From NCBI GenBank assembly GCA_963717955.1, contig CAVQXR010000002.1:620001-684000 (forward strand): DNA of 64,000 nt. Direction: 5' to 3'. Every line of letters starts with the position of its first letter. The first letter of the stretch is position 1. The DNA is from CAVQXR01 sp963717955 (GTDB taxonomy: Bacteria; Actinomycetota; Thermoleophilia; Gaiellales; Gaiellaceae). Below the pieces are notes generated by a model, which saw only the letters and a list, made by a program, of their open reading frames with translations, had not been told where the DNA came from and ran no database searches. A program made the translations under genes and the position numbers. Shown here in pieces: positions 8,237 to 16,212 of the stretch.

Positions 8237-8245
8237 TGCCGTCAC

Positions 8246-8251
8246 TACTCT
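8246..8251 (+). promoter_or_regulatory. -10 box of a probable leaderless promoter
   Basis: TACTCT ends 6 bases before the ATG of the rhodanese lipoprotein gene, with no ribosome site between. This suggests an independent, leaderless transcript despite the tight spacing to the MscS gene. Confidence 0.45.
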
Positions 8252-8257
8252 GACGGC

Positions 8258-8680
8258 ATGAGGGCCCGCACACTGGCCGCCGCCGCGTTGCTCGTGCTTG
8301 CCACGGCGCTCGCAGCCTGCGGCGGGGGCGCCGTCGAATCGTCCGCGCCGTCCGCGCCGCCCGCGCGGCTCGTGGGGCCGGCCGCGTTTCAGGCCGCGAT
8401 GGGCGAGCCCGCTCGTGTCACGATCAACGTCCACGTCCCGGACGAGGGGTCGATCGAGGGCACGAGCCTATGGATCCCCTTCGACGAAGTCGAGGCCCAC
8501 GCCGCCGAGCTGCCGCCGGCGGGGACGCCGATCGCGCTCTACTGCCTTCGCGGGGACATGAGCGCGGAAGCCGCTCCCGTGCTCGCGCGACTCGGGTACT
8601 CCGACATCGTCGAGCTCGAGGGCGGCTTCCGCGCCTGGGAGAGCTCGGGCCGCCCGCTCCTCCCGCCCGCGTCTCGCTAG
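8258..8680 (+). CDS. Rhodanese-domain lipoprotein
   Basis: 140 residues beginning with a lipoprotein signal peptide: MRARTLAAAALLVLATAL, then a lipobox with cleavage before Cys-21 (ALAAC), then a serine/proline-rich tether. The rest is a single rhodanese fold with the active-site cysteine in IALYCLRGDMS and the closing helix ELEGGFRAWESSG. It would be anchored on the outer face of the membrane. The family transfers sulfane sulfur or senses thiols; the substrate is unknown. The 3' end overlaps the convergent peroxiredoxin gene by 4 bases. The missing arginine-rich CxxGxR consensus (here CLRGDM) makes a classical thiosulfate sulfurtransferase activity uncertain. Confidence 0.85.
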   Translation: MRARTLAAAALLVLATALAACGGGAVESSAPSAPPARLVGPAAFQAAMGEPARVTINVHVPDEGSIEGTSLWIPFDEVEAHAAELPPAGTPIALYCLRGDMSAEAAPVLARLGYSDIVELEGGFRAWESSGRPLLPPASR

Positions 8681-9321
8681 GAGTCGCTCCTGTCCGGCTG
8701 CGGGAGCACCCGCAGGTACGGCTTCAGCGTCTTCCAGCCGCCCGGGAACTTCTCCTTCGCCTCCTCGTCGGAGACAGCCGGCACGATGATCACGTCCTCG
8801 CCATCCTGCCAGTTCACGGGTGTCGCGACCTGGTATTTCGCGGTCAGCTGGAGCGAGTCGATCACGCGCAGGATCTCGTCGAAGTTGCGCCCCGTGCTCG
8901 CCGGGTAGGTGATCGTGAGCTTGATCTTGTTGTCCGGGCCGATCACGAATACCGACCGCACCGTCAGTGTGTTGTCGGCGTTCGGATGGATCATGTCGTA
9001 GAGGTCTGCGACCTTCCGGTCGGGATCGCCGATCATCGGGAAGTTCGGCGCCATCCCCTGCGTCTCCTCGATGTCCTTCGACCAGCGCTCGTGGTCCTCG
9101 ATGCCGTCCACGCTCAGCCCGATGATCTTCACGCCGCGCCTGTCGAACTCGCCCTTCAGCTTCGCCGTGTACCCGAGCTCGGTCGTGCAGACCGGGGTGA
9201 AGTCCTTCGGATGCGAGAACAGGACCGCCCAGCTCCCGCTCTTCCAGTCGTGGAAGTCGATCGTGCCCTGGGTCGTCTCCGCCTGGAAGTTGGGTGCCTC
9301 GTCACCAAGCTGCAGTGCCAT
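8677..9321 (-). CDS. 1-Cys peroxiredoxin (Prx6/AhpC-TSA family)
   Basis: A 214-residue thiol peroxidase that reduces hydrogen peroxide and organic hydroperoxides. The peroxidatic cysteine sits in FTPVCTTELG (Cys-45), preceded by SHPKDFTPV. The Prx6-type C-terminal domain is present (VNWQDGEDVIIVPAVSDEEA, then FPGGW and LKPYLR), and no resolving cysteine is seen, so it belongs to the 1-Cys group. The ATG at 9321 follows an excellent ribosome site (AGGAGG, 7 bases away). It is transcribed divergently from the SnoaL-like gene across about 190 bases, enough for separate regulation; no OxyR- or SigR-type site is recognisable. Confidence 0.95.
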   Translation of the reverse strand: MALQLGDEAPNFQAETTQGTIDFHDWKSGSWAVLFSHPKDFTPVCTTELGYTAKLKGEFDRRGVKIIGLSVDGIEDHERWSKDIEETQGMAPNFPMIGDPDRKVADLYDMIHPNADNTLTVRSVFVIGPDNKIKLTITYPASTGRNFDEILRVIDSLQLTAKYQVATPVNWQDGEDVIIVPAVSDEEAKEKFPGGWKTLKPYLRVLPQPDRSDS

Positions 9322-9446
9322 CTCGTTCCTCCTGTCGTGTTCGCGTGCCTCGGCCGGGCCACCGGCCCGCACGTGACGTCGCCTGATTCTACGGCCCGTC
9401 GCGACCGGCCGGCAAACGCCGCGGCCCCGCGTTTCGGCGATACCGG

Positions 9447-9475
9447 TTGACGCGATGCGCCGCCTGGGACACCAT
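9447..9475 (+). promoter_or_regulatory. Promoter of the SnoaL-like gene
   Basis: TTGACG at 9447-9452 and CACCAT at 9470-9475 are separated by 17 bases, a good housekeeping-sigma layout. The predicted transcript has a leader of about 30 bases carrying the ribosome site AAGGAG before the ATG at 9515. Confidence 0.55.
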
Positions 9476-9514
9476 TGCCATGTCAGACATCCGACCCTCG
9501 TCGAAGGAGCCCCT

Positions 9515-9916
9515 ATGGCCACCCAGATCAGCCCGTTGACCTCCGAGCAGCTCGTGGCGCTGCCGGACAGCTACTTCAAGGCGGTCGACGCGATGGACGT
9601 CGACGCGATCCTCTCGCATTTCGCCGACGACGCGACGTTGACCGTCCAGACCGACAACGTCACCTTCACGGGCGCCGAGGAGATCCGGCGGATGTTCAGC
9701 GATTTCACGGCAGGCTCGACGTCGATCTTCCACGAGATCAAGAACATCGTCGTCGAGCCCGGGCGGGGCAAGGTCGCGACCGAGCAGAGCTACATCGGCG
9801 AGCTCACCGACGGGACGACGAACGACATGCACAACTGCAACTTCTTCGACATCGGCCCCGACGGCAAGTTCACCCGTGTCATCATCTGGATGGCCGGAAC
9901 GAACCCGCTCAAGTAG
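9515..9916 (+). CDS. SnoaL-like / NTF2-fold protein
   Basis: 133 residues starting at the ATG that follows AAGGAG by 6 bases; an upstream in-frame ATG is ignored because it lacks a ribosome site. The sequence has the SnoaL/NTF2 pattern: a helical start (DSYFKAVDAMDVDAILSHFA), then DDATLTVQTDNVTFTGAEEI, a long helix FSDFTAGSTSIFHEIKNIV, and beta strands ending DGKFTRVIIWMAGTNPL. Proteins of this fold act as small cyclases, isomerases or ligand binders. No catalytic set identifies the reaction here. The gene is monocistronic and convergent with the methyltransferase gene that follows. Confidence 0.75.
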   Translation: MATQISPLTSEQLVALPDSYFKAVDAMDVDAILSHFADDATLTVQTDNVTFTGAEEIRRMFSDFTAGSTSIFHEIKNIVVEPGRGKVATEQSYIGELTDGTTNDMHNCNFFDIGPDGKFTRVIIWMAGTNPLK

Positions 9917-9927
9917 CGCGCGCGGCG

Positions 9928-10842
9928 TCAGGTGTCGTGGTTTGCCGCCTGCGCAATGTGCGCGATCGCGGCGGGGCCGATGCCGCAGCAGCCGCCGATC
10001 GCGCGGGCGCCGAGCGTGCGCCAGCGCGCGACCAGCGCAGCCGGGAAGTGATCGACACCGATGCCGCTCCACGTGTACGTGTCCCCGTCCCAGACACGGC
10101 CGTGGTTCGGATAGACGAGGAGCGGGACGTCGGTCGTGCGCCGTGCAACGTCGAGCAGGGAGTCGACGTGCTGCGGCGGCGTGCAGTTGATGCCGAACGC
10201 CGCGACCCGTCCGGTTCGCCCTGCCGCGCGGATCGCGTCGCCGATCGGCGTGCCGTCGCTCAGTCGCTCGCCGTCCCGGCAGCAGAACGAGACCCATGCC
10301 TCGGTGGCGGGCACCTCGTCCAGGAGCTCGGCGAGGATGAGCGCCTCCCGCCCGTTCGGGATCGTCTCGATCGCCAGCATGTCCGCGCCCGCAGCGACGA
10401 GCTCTGCGATCCGGGAGCGCTGCGTCGCGGCGATCTGATCGTCCGTGGCCCGCGTGTAGTCGCCCGTGTACTCGGTGCCGTCCGACCACAGCACCCCGTA
10501 GGGCCCGACACTTCCTGCGACGAGACCGTTCCCGCCGGTTCGGTCGCGGGCCCGGCGGGCGAGCTCGACGCTGAGCCGAAGCAGGCGAGACCCTTCCTGC
10601 CGATCGATGCCGGCCGACTCGAAGCCCTCGAGGCTTGCGTGGTAGCTCGCTGTGATCGCGACGTCCGCGCCTGCCTCGAAGTAGGCGGCGTGCACGTCCT
10701 CGATCGCCCGCGGGTCGTCGCGGAGGAGGCGCGCGGACCAGAGCGCGTTGCGGAGGTCGTGGCCGCGTGTCTCGAGCTCCGTTGCGAGACCGCCGTCGAG
10801 CACGACCTCGCGCTGCGCGAGCAGGGCGGTCAGCGGGCCCAT
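9928..10842 (-). CDS. mmuM: Homocysteine S-methyltransferase
   Basis: A 304-residue zinc enzyme of the MmuM/BHMT type that transfers a methyl group to homocysteine to make methionine, usually from S-methylmethionine or S-adenosylmethionine. The N-terminal VVLDGGLATELETRGHDL and ITASYHASLEGFESAG are typical. The zinc ligands are visible as the cysteine of FGINCTPPQH and the two cysteines of AIGGCCGIGPA near the C-terminus. The ATG at 10842 is taken because the family start is close to the LDGGLATEL motif; a GTG 9 codons upstream is possible. It stands alone. The donor cannot be read from sequence. Confidence 0.9.
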   Translation of the reverse strand: MGPLTALLAQREVVLDGGLATELETRGHDLRNALWSARLLRDDPRAIEDVHAAYFEAGADVAITASYHASLEGFESAGIDRQEGSRLLRLSVELARRARDRTGGNGLVAGSVGPYGVLWSDGTEYTGDYTRATDDQIAATQRSRIAELVAAGADMLAIETIPNGREALILAELLDEVPATEAWVSFCCRDGERLSDGTPIGDAIRAAGRTGRVAAFGINCTPPQHVDSLLDVARRTTDVPLLVYPNHGRVWDGDTYTWSGIGVDHFPAALVARWRTLGARAIGGCCGIGPAAIAHIAQAANHDT

Positions 10843-10933
10843 GATGCGAGTGCTCCGGGCAGTGACCACGGCGCTGCCGTCACGTCCCGAGTGTATGCAC
10901 CGCGGGGCGCGTCAGCCCGCGAGAGCCGCGCGG

Positions 10934-10962
10934 TTGACCGAAGCGGACGGTGTGCGTAGGCT
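10934..10962 (+). promoter_or_regulatory. Promoter of the GYD-domain gene
   Basis: TTGACC (10934-10939) and TAGGCT (10957-10962) lie exactly 17 bases apart. The message would start near 10969 and carry a leader of about 54 bases with the ribosome site GAAGGAG before the ATG at 11023. Confidence 0.6.
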
Positions 10963-11022
10963 CAAGCCGAGAGGAGCCTCGCTGCGTGGCGGGGGTCTCG
11001 AAGGCGATCGGAAGGAGCAGCG

Positions 11023-11316
11023 ATGCCGTGCTACATCAGCCTCATGAAGTGGACCGAGCAGGGGATCAAGGGCTACAAGTCGACGGTCGAGCGGGCCGCG
11101 GCGGCCGAGGCGGCCATGGCCAAGGTCGGGATGAAGATGAAGGCTCTGTACTGGACGCAGGGCGAGTTCGACATCGTCGCGATCACCGAGGCGCCGGACG
11201 AGGAGACGGCCACGGCCTTCCTCCTCGCACTCGGGGCCGACGGGAACCTCCGAAGCTCGACCATGCGTGCGTTCGACCGCGACGAGATGAACCGGATCGT
11301 CAGCAAGCTGGGGTAG
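11023..11316 (+). CDS. GYD domain-containing protein
   Basis: A 97-residue cytoplasmic protein matching the GYD family (named for a conserved Gly-Tyr/Phe-Asp). It has ISLMKWTEQGIKGYKSTVER at the start, then MKALYWTQGEFDIVAITEAP, where GEFD takes the place of GEYD, and ends in MRAFDRDEMNRIVSKL. The fold is probably a ferredoxin-like dimer. The role of the family is unknown. The start is firm because GAAGGAGC precedes the ATG at the right distance. It is transcribed from its own promoter and is convergent with the FrhB-like gene. Confidence 0.85.
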   Translation: MPCYISLMKWTEQGIKGYKSTVERAAAAEAAMAKVGMKMKALYWTQGEFDIVAITEAPDEETATAFLLALGADGNLRSSTMRAFDRDEMNRIVSKLG

Positions 11317-11365
11317 CGGGCCGGGCGGCCCGGCAGCACACCCGCTCGGGCCGCCGGCCGTAGCC

Positions 11366-12628
11366 TTACACGAGCGACTCGCGCGCCTGGCCGCCGCGGA
11401 TGCGGCGCAGGGTGCCGCGCAGCTGGGAGAGGAGGAGCCGCATCCCGGCCCCGCGTGCGGCCGCGCCGAGCCGGTAACCGCTGACTTCGGGACGTGCCGC
11501 CCGCCCGAGCCGCAGGGCCAGGAGCCGCGCGGGCTCGCCGAGCCGGCGCGTCCGCTGGTCGGCGTGCATCGCGTCGAGCTCGGCGAGGGTCAACGGGGCG
11601 AGCTCGAGGTACCCGGCATCCGTCGCCGCGGCGATCAGCTCACTTCCGGCAGCCGTCCGCTCGACGATCGCGTTGACGCCCGGCGCCTCCGAGTGGAGCG
11701 CGCGCCCGCCGTCGTCCACGATCCAGCCGTCGGGGCAGGCGACGTCGGCGAGCTCGCCGATCGCATCCGGGCAGATCTTGCAGCGCCACTGAACGTCGTA
11801 GCGCCAGGGCTTCGACGGGTCGAACCATGTCTCGTCGTAGGTGAGGTCGAACACCCGGCCGTCACGGGACTCGACATGCGTCGCGCCCGGCCAGCCTTCT
11901 CCGCGCCAGCGGAAGACCGCAACCTCTTCGGGCGAGAGCCCGTGGAAGGCCGCGATCCGGCGAGCCGTGGTCGCGGTCGGCACTCCACCGCAGAACAGCG
12001 TCAGCAGGTACGGCACCTGGTCGCGGGCCCGCGCGTCCCGGCGACCGAGATTCCGGATCGCCGCGACGTCGCACGGCTTGGCGACGACCGCGAAGCGGAC
12101 TCCTTCGTCGAGGAGCCTCCCGACGTGGACGAGCGGCGCGGACGGGCCGTAGCGCGACTGGGTACCGCTCATCACCTCCCCGCGGCTCCTCGAGACCAGC
12201 GTGTCGGTCAGCATCGGCCTCGTGGTGGAGGCGCGCACGTGCACGACGGCGTCCACCCGGGCGGACTCGAGCAGGAAGCACGCGAGCGCCGTCAGTGCCC
12301 CCCCGGCGGCCGCCCGGCGACGGATCTCGGGGTCGGCGGCCCATCCCCGCGACAGCCCGCGAAGCGGCCCCCACACCGGGTCGAGCACCGTTCCCGGCTC
12401 GAGGGAGGAGGGCTCCGGGCCCCGGGCGGTCACGCCCGGGCACGCCGCGAGCAAGAGCGACTGTTCTTCCGCGTCGAGCGGGCCGTGGAACCGGGGGCGC
12501 ATGTGGCCCGCAGCCGACAGGCCCATCTCGATGCGGTCAGGGCCGGCGAGCGAGGCGCAGAGCCCGCAGCCGGCGCAGAGCCCGCCGCGTACGACGTCCT
12601 CGAGACCGGCCACGGCCCCGCGCCTCAC
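11366..12628 (-). CDS. Coenzyme F420 hydrogenase/dehydrogenase beta-subunit family (FrhB-like)
   Basis: 420 residues, last gene of a four-gene operon. An N-terminal iron-sulfur motif (GGLCAGCGLCASLAGPD) and a second cysteine set (WRCKICPDAIGELADVACPD) match FrhB-type proteins, which couple FAD and 4Fe-4S clusters to coenzyme F420 or ferredoxin. The central part holds RRRAAAGGALTALACFLLES and FAVVAKPCDVAAIRNLGRRD, both typical. The GTG start overlaps the preceding stop by four bases. FrhB relatives include F420-reducing hydrogenase subunits, formate and sulfite reductases, and vinyl reductases of chlorophyll synthesis, so the substrate must come from context. Here that context is a GMC flavoprotein, which suggests a redox partner role. 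This is inference. Confidence 0.85.
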   Translation of the reverse strand: MRRGAVAGLEDVVRGGLCAGCGLCASLAGPDRIEMGLSAAGHMRPRFHGPLDAEEQSLLLAACPGVTARGPEPSSLEPGTVLDPVWGPLRGLSRGWAADPEIRRRAAAGGALTALACFLLESARVDAVVHVRASTTRPMLTDTLVSRSRGEVMSGTQSRYGPSAPLVHVGRLLDEGVRFAVVAKPCDVAAIRNLGRRDARARDQVPYLLTLFCGGVPTATTARRIAAFHGLSPEEVAVFRWRGEGWPGATHVESRDGRVFDLTYDETWFDPSKPWRYDVQWRCKICPDAIGELADVACPDGWIVDDGGRALHSEAPGVNAIVERTAAGSELIAAATDAGYLELAPLTLAELDAMHADQRTRRLGEPARLLALRLGRAARPEVSGYRLGAAARGAGMRLLLSQLRGTLRRIRGGQARESLV

Positions 12629-13089
12629 CCTGCGTCGGCCCTCGCTGCCGGCGGCGTCGGGCGGTAGATCGGCCCGCGCTCGTACACGCGCTCGAGAAGC
12701 CCTTCCTCCATGTAGTCGGGGAAGCGGTCGACGCTCACCTCCTCCGGCACCTGGCCGGGATACCCGAGCCGCCGCATCACCTCCGGGTGCATGTAGTAGC
12801 CCGCGACGACGACGGTGACGAGCGCGTCGTAGCTCGGCGGATCGTCCGTGCGCAGCGACTCGAGCCAGCCAGCCGCGTCGGCCACGCCGTCGGCTGCCTC
12901 GAGCGCGCGACGGAGGGCGCCGGAGAGGTCGGGACGCGACGCGAGCACGAGATCGAGCTGGGTGCCTCCGATGTCGAGGCTGCTCGGCGCCGGCATGCCG
13001 TCTCCTTCCGGGATCAGGTCGTCGGCCACCACCGCGAGCCGCCCGCGGAGTCCGCCGTCGATCTCCGGGCCCGGCCGCTCCTCCGTCAT
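12625..13089 (-). CDS. Gluconate 2-dehydrogenase subunit 3-like protein
   Basis: 154 residues resembling the small (gamma) subunit of membrane-type flavin dehydrogenases: LAVVADDLIPEGDGMPAPSS near the start, then YDALVTVVVAGYYMHPEVMRRLGYPGQ, a phrase typical of that family. Known members escort the GMC-type catalytic subunit and usually carry a Tat signal. This one has none (it starts MTEERPGPEIDG), and neither does its GMC partner, so the complex is probably cytoplasmic. It overlaps the GMC gene by ATGA and the FrhB-like gene by four bases, so the three are translationally coupled. Confidence 0.75.
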   Translation of the reverse strand: MTEERPGPEIDGGLRGRLAVVADDLIPEGDGMPAPSSLDIGGTQLDLVLASRPDLSGALRRALEAADGVADAAGWLESLRTDDPPSYDALVTVVVAGYYMHPEVMRRLGYPGQVPEEVSVDRFPDYMEEGLLERVYERGPIYRPTPPAARADAG

Positions 13090-14699
13090 GAGGGCACCCG
13101 CTGCTCTGCCCGGCGCTCGACGAGGCGGTCTGCGGCGCGCAGGGCCAGCGACATGATCGTGTTGGTCGGGTTGATGCCGCCCGCGGTGACGAAGACGCTC
13201 CCGTCGACGACGTAGAGGTTGTCGACGTCGTGCGCCTTCCCCCAGGGATCGACGACGGAGCTCGCCGGGTCGACCCCCATGCGCGCCGTGCCGAGCAGGT
13301 GCCAGCCGGCGCTGCGCATCGTCGTCAGGGAGTCGACGCGCGTCGCGCCCGCCTCCAGCAGCGACTCCCTCGCCCGCTCGACGTGGAAGTCCAGCAGCCG
13401 CCGGGAGTTCTCCGAGGCCCTGTACACGATCTTCGCCCCGGGGAGGCCCGCCGAGTCGACGAGATCCGTGTCGAGCCCCACCCGGTTCTGCTCGTCCGGC
13501 AGGTCCTCGCCGAAGATCCCCCAGCTGAGGCAGTGGCCGAAGCGCTCCCGCACGCGCCGGTGGTGCTCGAGGCCCCAGACGGCGGTCCCGGCCCGTGCCG
13601 GCATGGCGGCGTTCATCGGCCCGCCGCTCGAGGGTGCCAGGCTCCACTTCGCGCCTCGCACGAAGCCGCGGGCCGCGTCGGTCTCGTAGAACTCGAGCGA
13701 GTGGACGCGCGAGCCGACGTTCCCCTTCCAGGTCTCGAGGAACCGCTCGAAGACCCCGGTGGCGATCGCGAACGGGTGCATCATCAACCGCCGTCCGACG
13801 AGCCCGCTCGAGTTCGCGAGCCCGTCCGGGCAGGTCCCGTCCGCCGACAGCAGCAGCAGCCGCGCCGTCCCGACGGCGTTCGCGGCGAGCACGACCACGT
13901 CGGCCTCGGCCAGGTGCACGGCGCCCGACTCGTCGACGTACTCGACGCCCGTGACGATACGCCTGCGGCCCGTGACCAGGCGAACGACCCGCGCGCCGGT
14001 GACGACGCGGGCCCCGTGTTCGATCGCCCGCGGCCAGTGCGTGACATCGGTCGACGCCTTCGCCCCCTCCGGGCAGCCCTGCATGCAGGAGCCCCACTGC
14101 GCGCACGGATGACGGCCCTGGTACGGGACGGACAGGATCGCGCTCGGAGCCGGCCACCAGTGCCAGCCGAGCCGGTCGTGCGCCCGCACGACGTCGATGA
14201 TCCCGCCTCCGAGCGGCAGGGGCGGCAAGGGCAGATCGTCGCCCTCCGGATAGGCGGGATCGCCGGCCAACCCGGCGACGCCGACCTCGCGCGCGATGCG
14301 GTCGTAGAAGGGCTCGAGCTCCTCGTAGGAGAGCGGCCAGTCGTCGGCGACCCCGTCGAGCGATCTGACCCGGAAGTCCGAGGGCGTCAGGCGGGGCCAG
14401 TCGCCCGCGTACAGGACCGTGGAGCCTCCGACGCCGTTGAACATCAGCGGGACGATGTCGGACTCCTCGGCGTTGACCGGGTAGTCACGGGGGCCCTCGC
14501 GAACGTTCGGGTCGGCCGACCACGGCTTCATGGTCTGCAGCTCCCAGTCGGGCTTCGGGCCCGGATAGGCGTCCCGCTCCGGCCAGTCCCCCTGCTCGAG
14601 GCAGACGACGTCGAACCCTGCCTCGGCGAGCCGGCGCGCGACGACCCCGCCCGACGCTCCGGCCCCGACGATGAGGACGTCCGACCGGCCGGCGCTCAT
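13086..14699 (-). CDS. GMC-family FAD oxidoreductase
   Basis: A 537-residue flavoprotein. The FAD-binding Rossmann motif is DVLIVGAGASGGVVARRLAE (residues 8-27). The GMC signature region appears as VPLMFNGVGGSTVLYAGDWPRL, and the C-terminal domain ends with AGWHLLGTARMGVDPASSVVDPW and FVTAGGINPTNTIMSLALR. Its histidine and asparagine take the active-site positions of the family. A cysteine-containing insert, HPCAQWGSCMQGCPEGAKAS, is typical of the gluconate-dehydrogenase branch. It oxidises an alcohol or sugar hydroxyl; the substrate is unknown. It lies 19 bases downstream of the glutamine synthetase-like gene in one operon. Confidence 0.9.
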   Translation of the reverse strand: MSAGRSDVLIVGAGASGGVVARRLAEAGFDVVCLEQGDWPERDAYPGPKPDWELQTMKPWSADPNVREGPRDYPVNAEESDIVPLMFNGVGGSTVLYAGDWPRLTPSDFRVRSLDGVADDWPLSYEELEPFYDRIAREVGVAGLAGDPAYPEGDDLPLPPLPLGGGIIDVVRAHDRLGWHWWPAPSAILSVPYQGRHPCAQWGSCMQGCPEGAKASTDVTHWPRAIEHGARVVTGARVVRLVTGRRRIVTGVEYVDESGAVHLAEADVVVLAANAVGTARLLLLSADGTCPDGLANSSGLVGRRLMMHPFAIATGVFERFLETWKGNVGSRVHSLEFYETDAARGFVRGAKWSLAPSSGGPMNAAMPARAGTAVWGLEHHRRVRERFGHCLSWGIFGEDLPDEQNRVGLDTDLVDSAGLPGAKIVYRASENSRRLLDFHVERARESLLEAGATRVDSLTTMRSAGWHLLGTARMGVDPASSVVDPWGKAHDVDNLYVVDGSVFVTAGGINPTNTIMSLALRAADRLVERRAEQRVPS

Positions 14700-14718
14700 G
14701 CGAGCCGCCCTGTCCCGC

Positions 14719-16149
14719 TCACGCGAAGTACAGGAACTGGTCGCGCTCCCAGTCTGTCACCCGGTCGTGCCACTCGGCCGTGCCGTAGTCCGGCACCGCG
14801 GCGCGCGCCTTCTCGATCTCGTGGCGTTTGAGCGCCAGGAACGCCTTCACGAACTCGGGGTCGAACGCGTCGCGCAGGACCTCGTCGCGCTCGAAGCTCG
14901 CGATCGAGTCCTCGAGCGTGAGCGGGAGCAGCGGGAGGTCGTCGAGCCGGTAGGCGTTCTCGTGCAGCGGCGGAGGGGGGTCGATCCGCCGCTCGATGCC
15001 GTCGAGCATGGCGACGAGCATCCCGGCGAGCCCCAGATACGGGTTCGACGCGGCCGAGCCGAGACGATCCTCGATGTGGGTCTGGTCCCCTCGACCGGCC
15101 TTGACCCGGACGGCGACCGACCGGTTCTCGAACCCCCACGTGACGCTCGCGGGCGCGTACGTCCCCTTGCGGTACCGCTTGGCGCAGTTGACGGTCGGGC
15201 CGAGGAGCGCGTTCAGCCCCGCGGCGTGCTCGAGCAGCCCGCCGATCGCCCAGTGGAACTCGCGAGAGAGCTCCTCGCCGTCCGCATTCCAGAACACGTT
15301 GCGTGCGCCGTCGAACAGGCTCATGTGCAGATGGCTGCTCGAGCCGCTCCGGTCGATGAACGGCTTGGTCATGAAGGTGGCGATCAGGCCGTGCTGGCCG
15401 GCGATCTCCTTCGCGTACGTCTTGTACGTGAAGTTGTCGTCGCCTGCGGCGATGCCCTCGACGGGATCGAACGTCAGCTCGTACTGGGTCGGCCCCCACT
15501 CCTGGTTCAGCGTCCTCGGACGCAGACCGAGGGCCTTCAGGTCACGCACGAGGTGCTGCAACACGGGGAGCCGCTGGTTCGTGAGGGTGGTCGTGATGTC
15601 GGTACCGCCGAACGGTGGCAGCCGCGTGTCGGCGTCGAGAACGTAGAGCTCGTACTCCGCCTGCATGAGCACCGTGAGCCCGAGCGCGGCCGCCCGCTCG
15701 ACCTGGTGGCGCAGGACCCGGCGCGGGCTTGCCTCGACCGGCCGCCCGTCCGCGTACTCCATGTCGCAGATCACCCGTGCCTGCCCGTCGACGTGGGGCA
15801 GGACGGCGAACGTCGAGAGATCGGGCCGCATCACGAGGTCGGCGAACGTGATGTCCTCCCCGAAACCCGTCCCCGTCGCGACCCAGCACTCGTGGTCCCA
15901 GCAGAAGATGTCGCCGACGAGCGCGAGCCCGTGGTCGGCGAACGACCACAGATGATCGGCGGTCACGGTCTTGCCGCGGGAGACGCCGTTCAGGTCGGGC
16001 GTCTCGAACCGCACGAGCTCGATCCGGTGTTCGTCGAGCAGGCAATCGATCGCGTCGCGCCTCGTCGCCGCGCCCGGGAGCGCCGGGTCGGCGAACCGGT
16101 CTGCGGGATCGACCTGAGAGGCGGCCAGGGGCCGGGGCTGCACGGTCAT
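14719..16149 (-). CDS. Glutamine synthetase family protein
   Basis: 476 residues, first gene of the leftward operon. Family motifs are clear: LNQEWGPTQYELTF and AGDDNFTYKTYAKE in the ATP/metal site, SGSSSHLHMSL, and NRSVAVRVKAGRGDQTHIEDR. N-terminal FETPDLNGVSRGKTV and GDIFCWDHECW resemble the GlnA-like gamma-glutamyl ligases (PuuA, FluG, GlnA3/GlnA4 types) more than the ammonia-assimilating GlnA. The predicted reaction is ATP-dependent gamma-glutamylation of an amine, or of ammonia. I chose the ATG at 16149 because a -10-like CAAGAT stands 7 bases before it. Its linkage to a GMC dehydrogenase suggests catabolism of an amino alcohol or amino sugar; this is a hypothesis. Confidence 0.88.
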   Translation of the reverse strand: MTVQPRPLAASQVDPADRFADPALPGAATRRDAIDCLLDEHRIELVRFETPDLNGVSRGKTVTADHLWSFADHGLALVGDIFCWDHECWVATGTGFGEDITFADLVMRPDLSTFAVLPHVDGQARVICDMEYADGRPVEASPRRVLRHQVERAAALGLTVLMQAEYELYVLDADTRLPPFGGTDITTTLTNQRLPVLQHLVRDLKALGLRPRTLNQEWGPTQYELTFDPVEGIAAGDDNFTYKTYAKEIAGQHGLIATFMTKPFIDRSGSSSHLHMSLFDGARNVFWNADGEELSREFHWAIGGLLEHAAGLNALLGPTVNCAKRYRKGTYAPASVTWGFENRSVAVRVKAGRGDQTHIEDRLGSAASNPYLGLAGMLVAMLDGIERRIDPPPPLHENAYRLDDLPLLPLTLEDSIASFERDEVLRDAFDPEFVKAFLALKRHEIEKARAAVPDYGTAEWHDRVTDWERDQFLYFA

Positions 16150-16156
16150 CGATGGG

Positions 16157-16190
16157 ATCTTGACATGTGTCCGCCGGGTGCAAGTAGGCT
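16157..16190. promoter_or_regulatory. Overlapping divergent promoters between two operons
   Basis: Rightward: TTGACA (16160-16165) and TAGGCT (16185-16190) with a 19-base spacer. Leftward: CAAGAT (16157-16162, read on the minus strand) 7 bases before the ATG of the glutamine synthetase-like gene. The rightward -35 overlaps the leftward -10, so the two promoters probably exclude each other. No regulator gene lies nearby. Confidence 0.5.
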
Positions 16191-16212
16191 CACTGTCCCG
16201 TAGGGCATTCTC

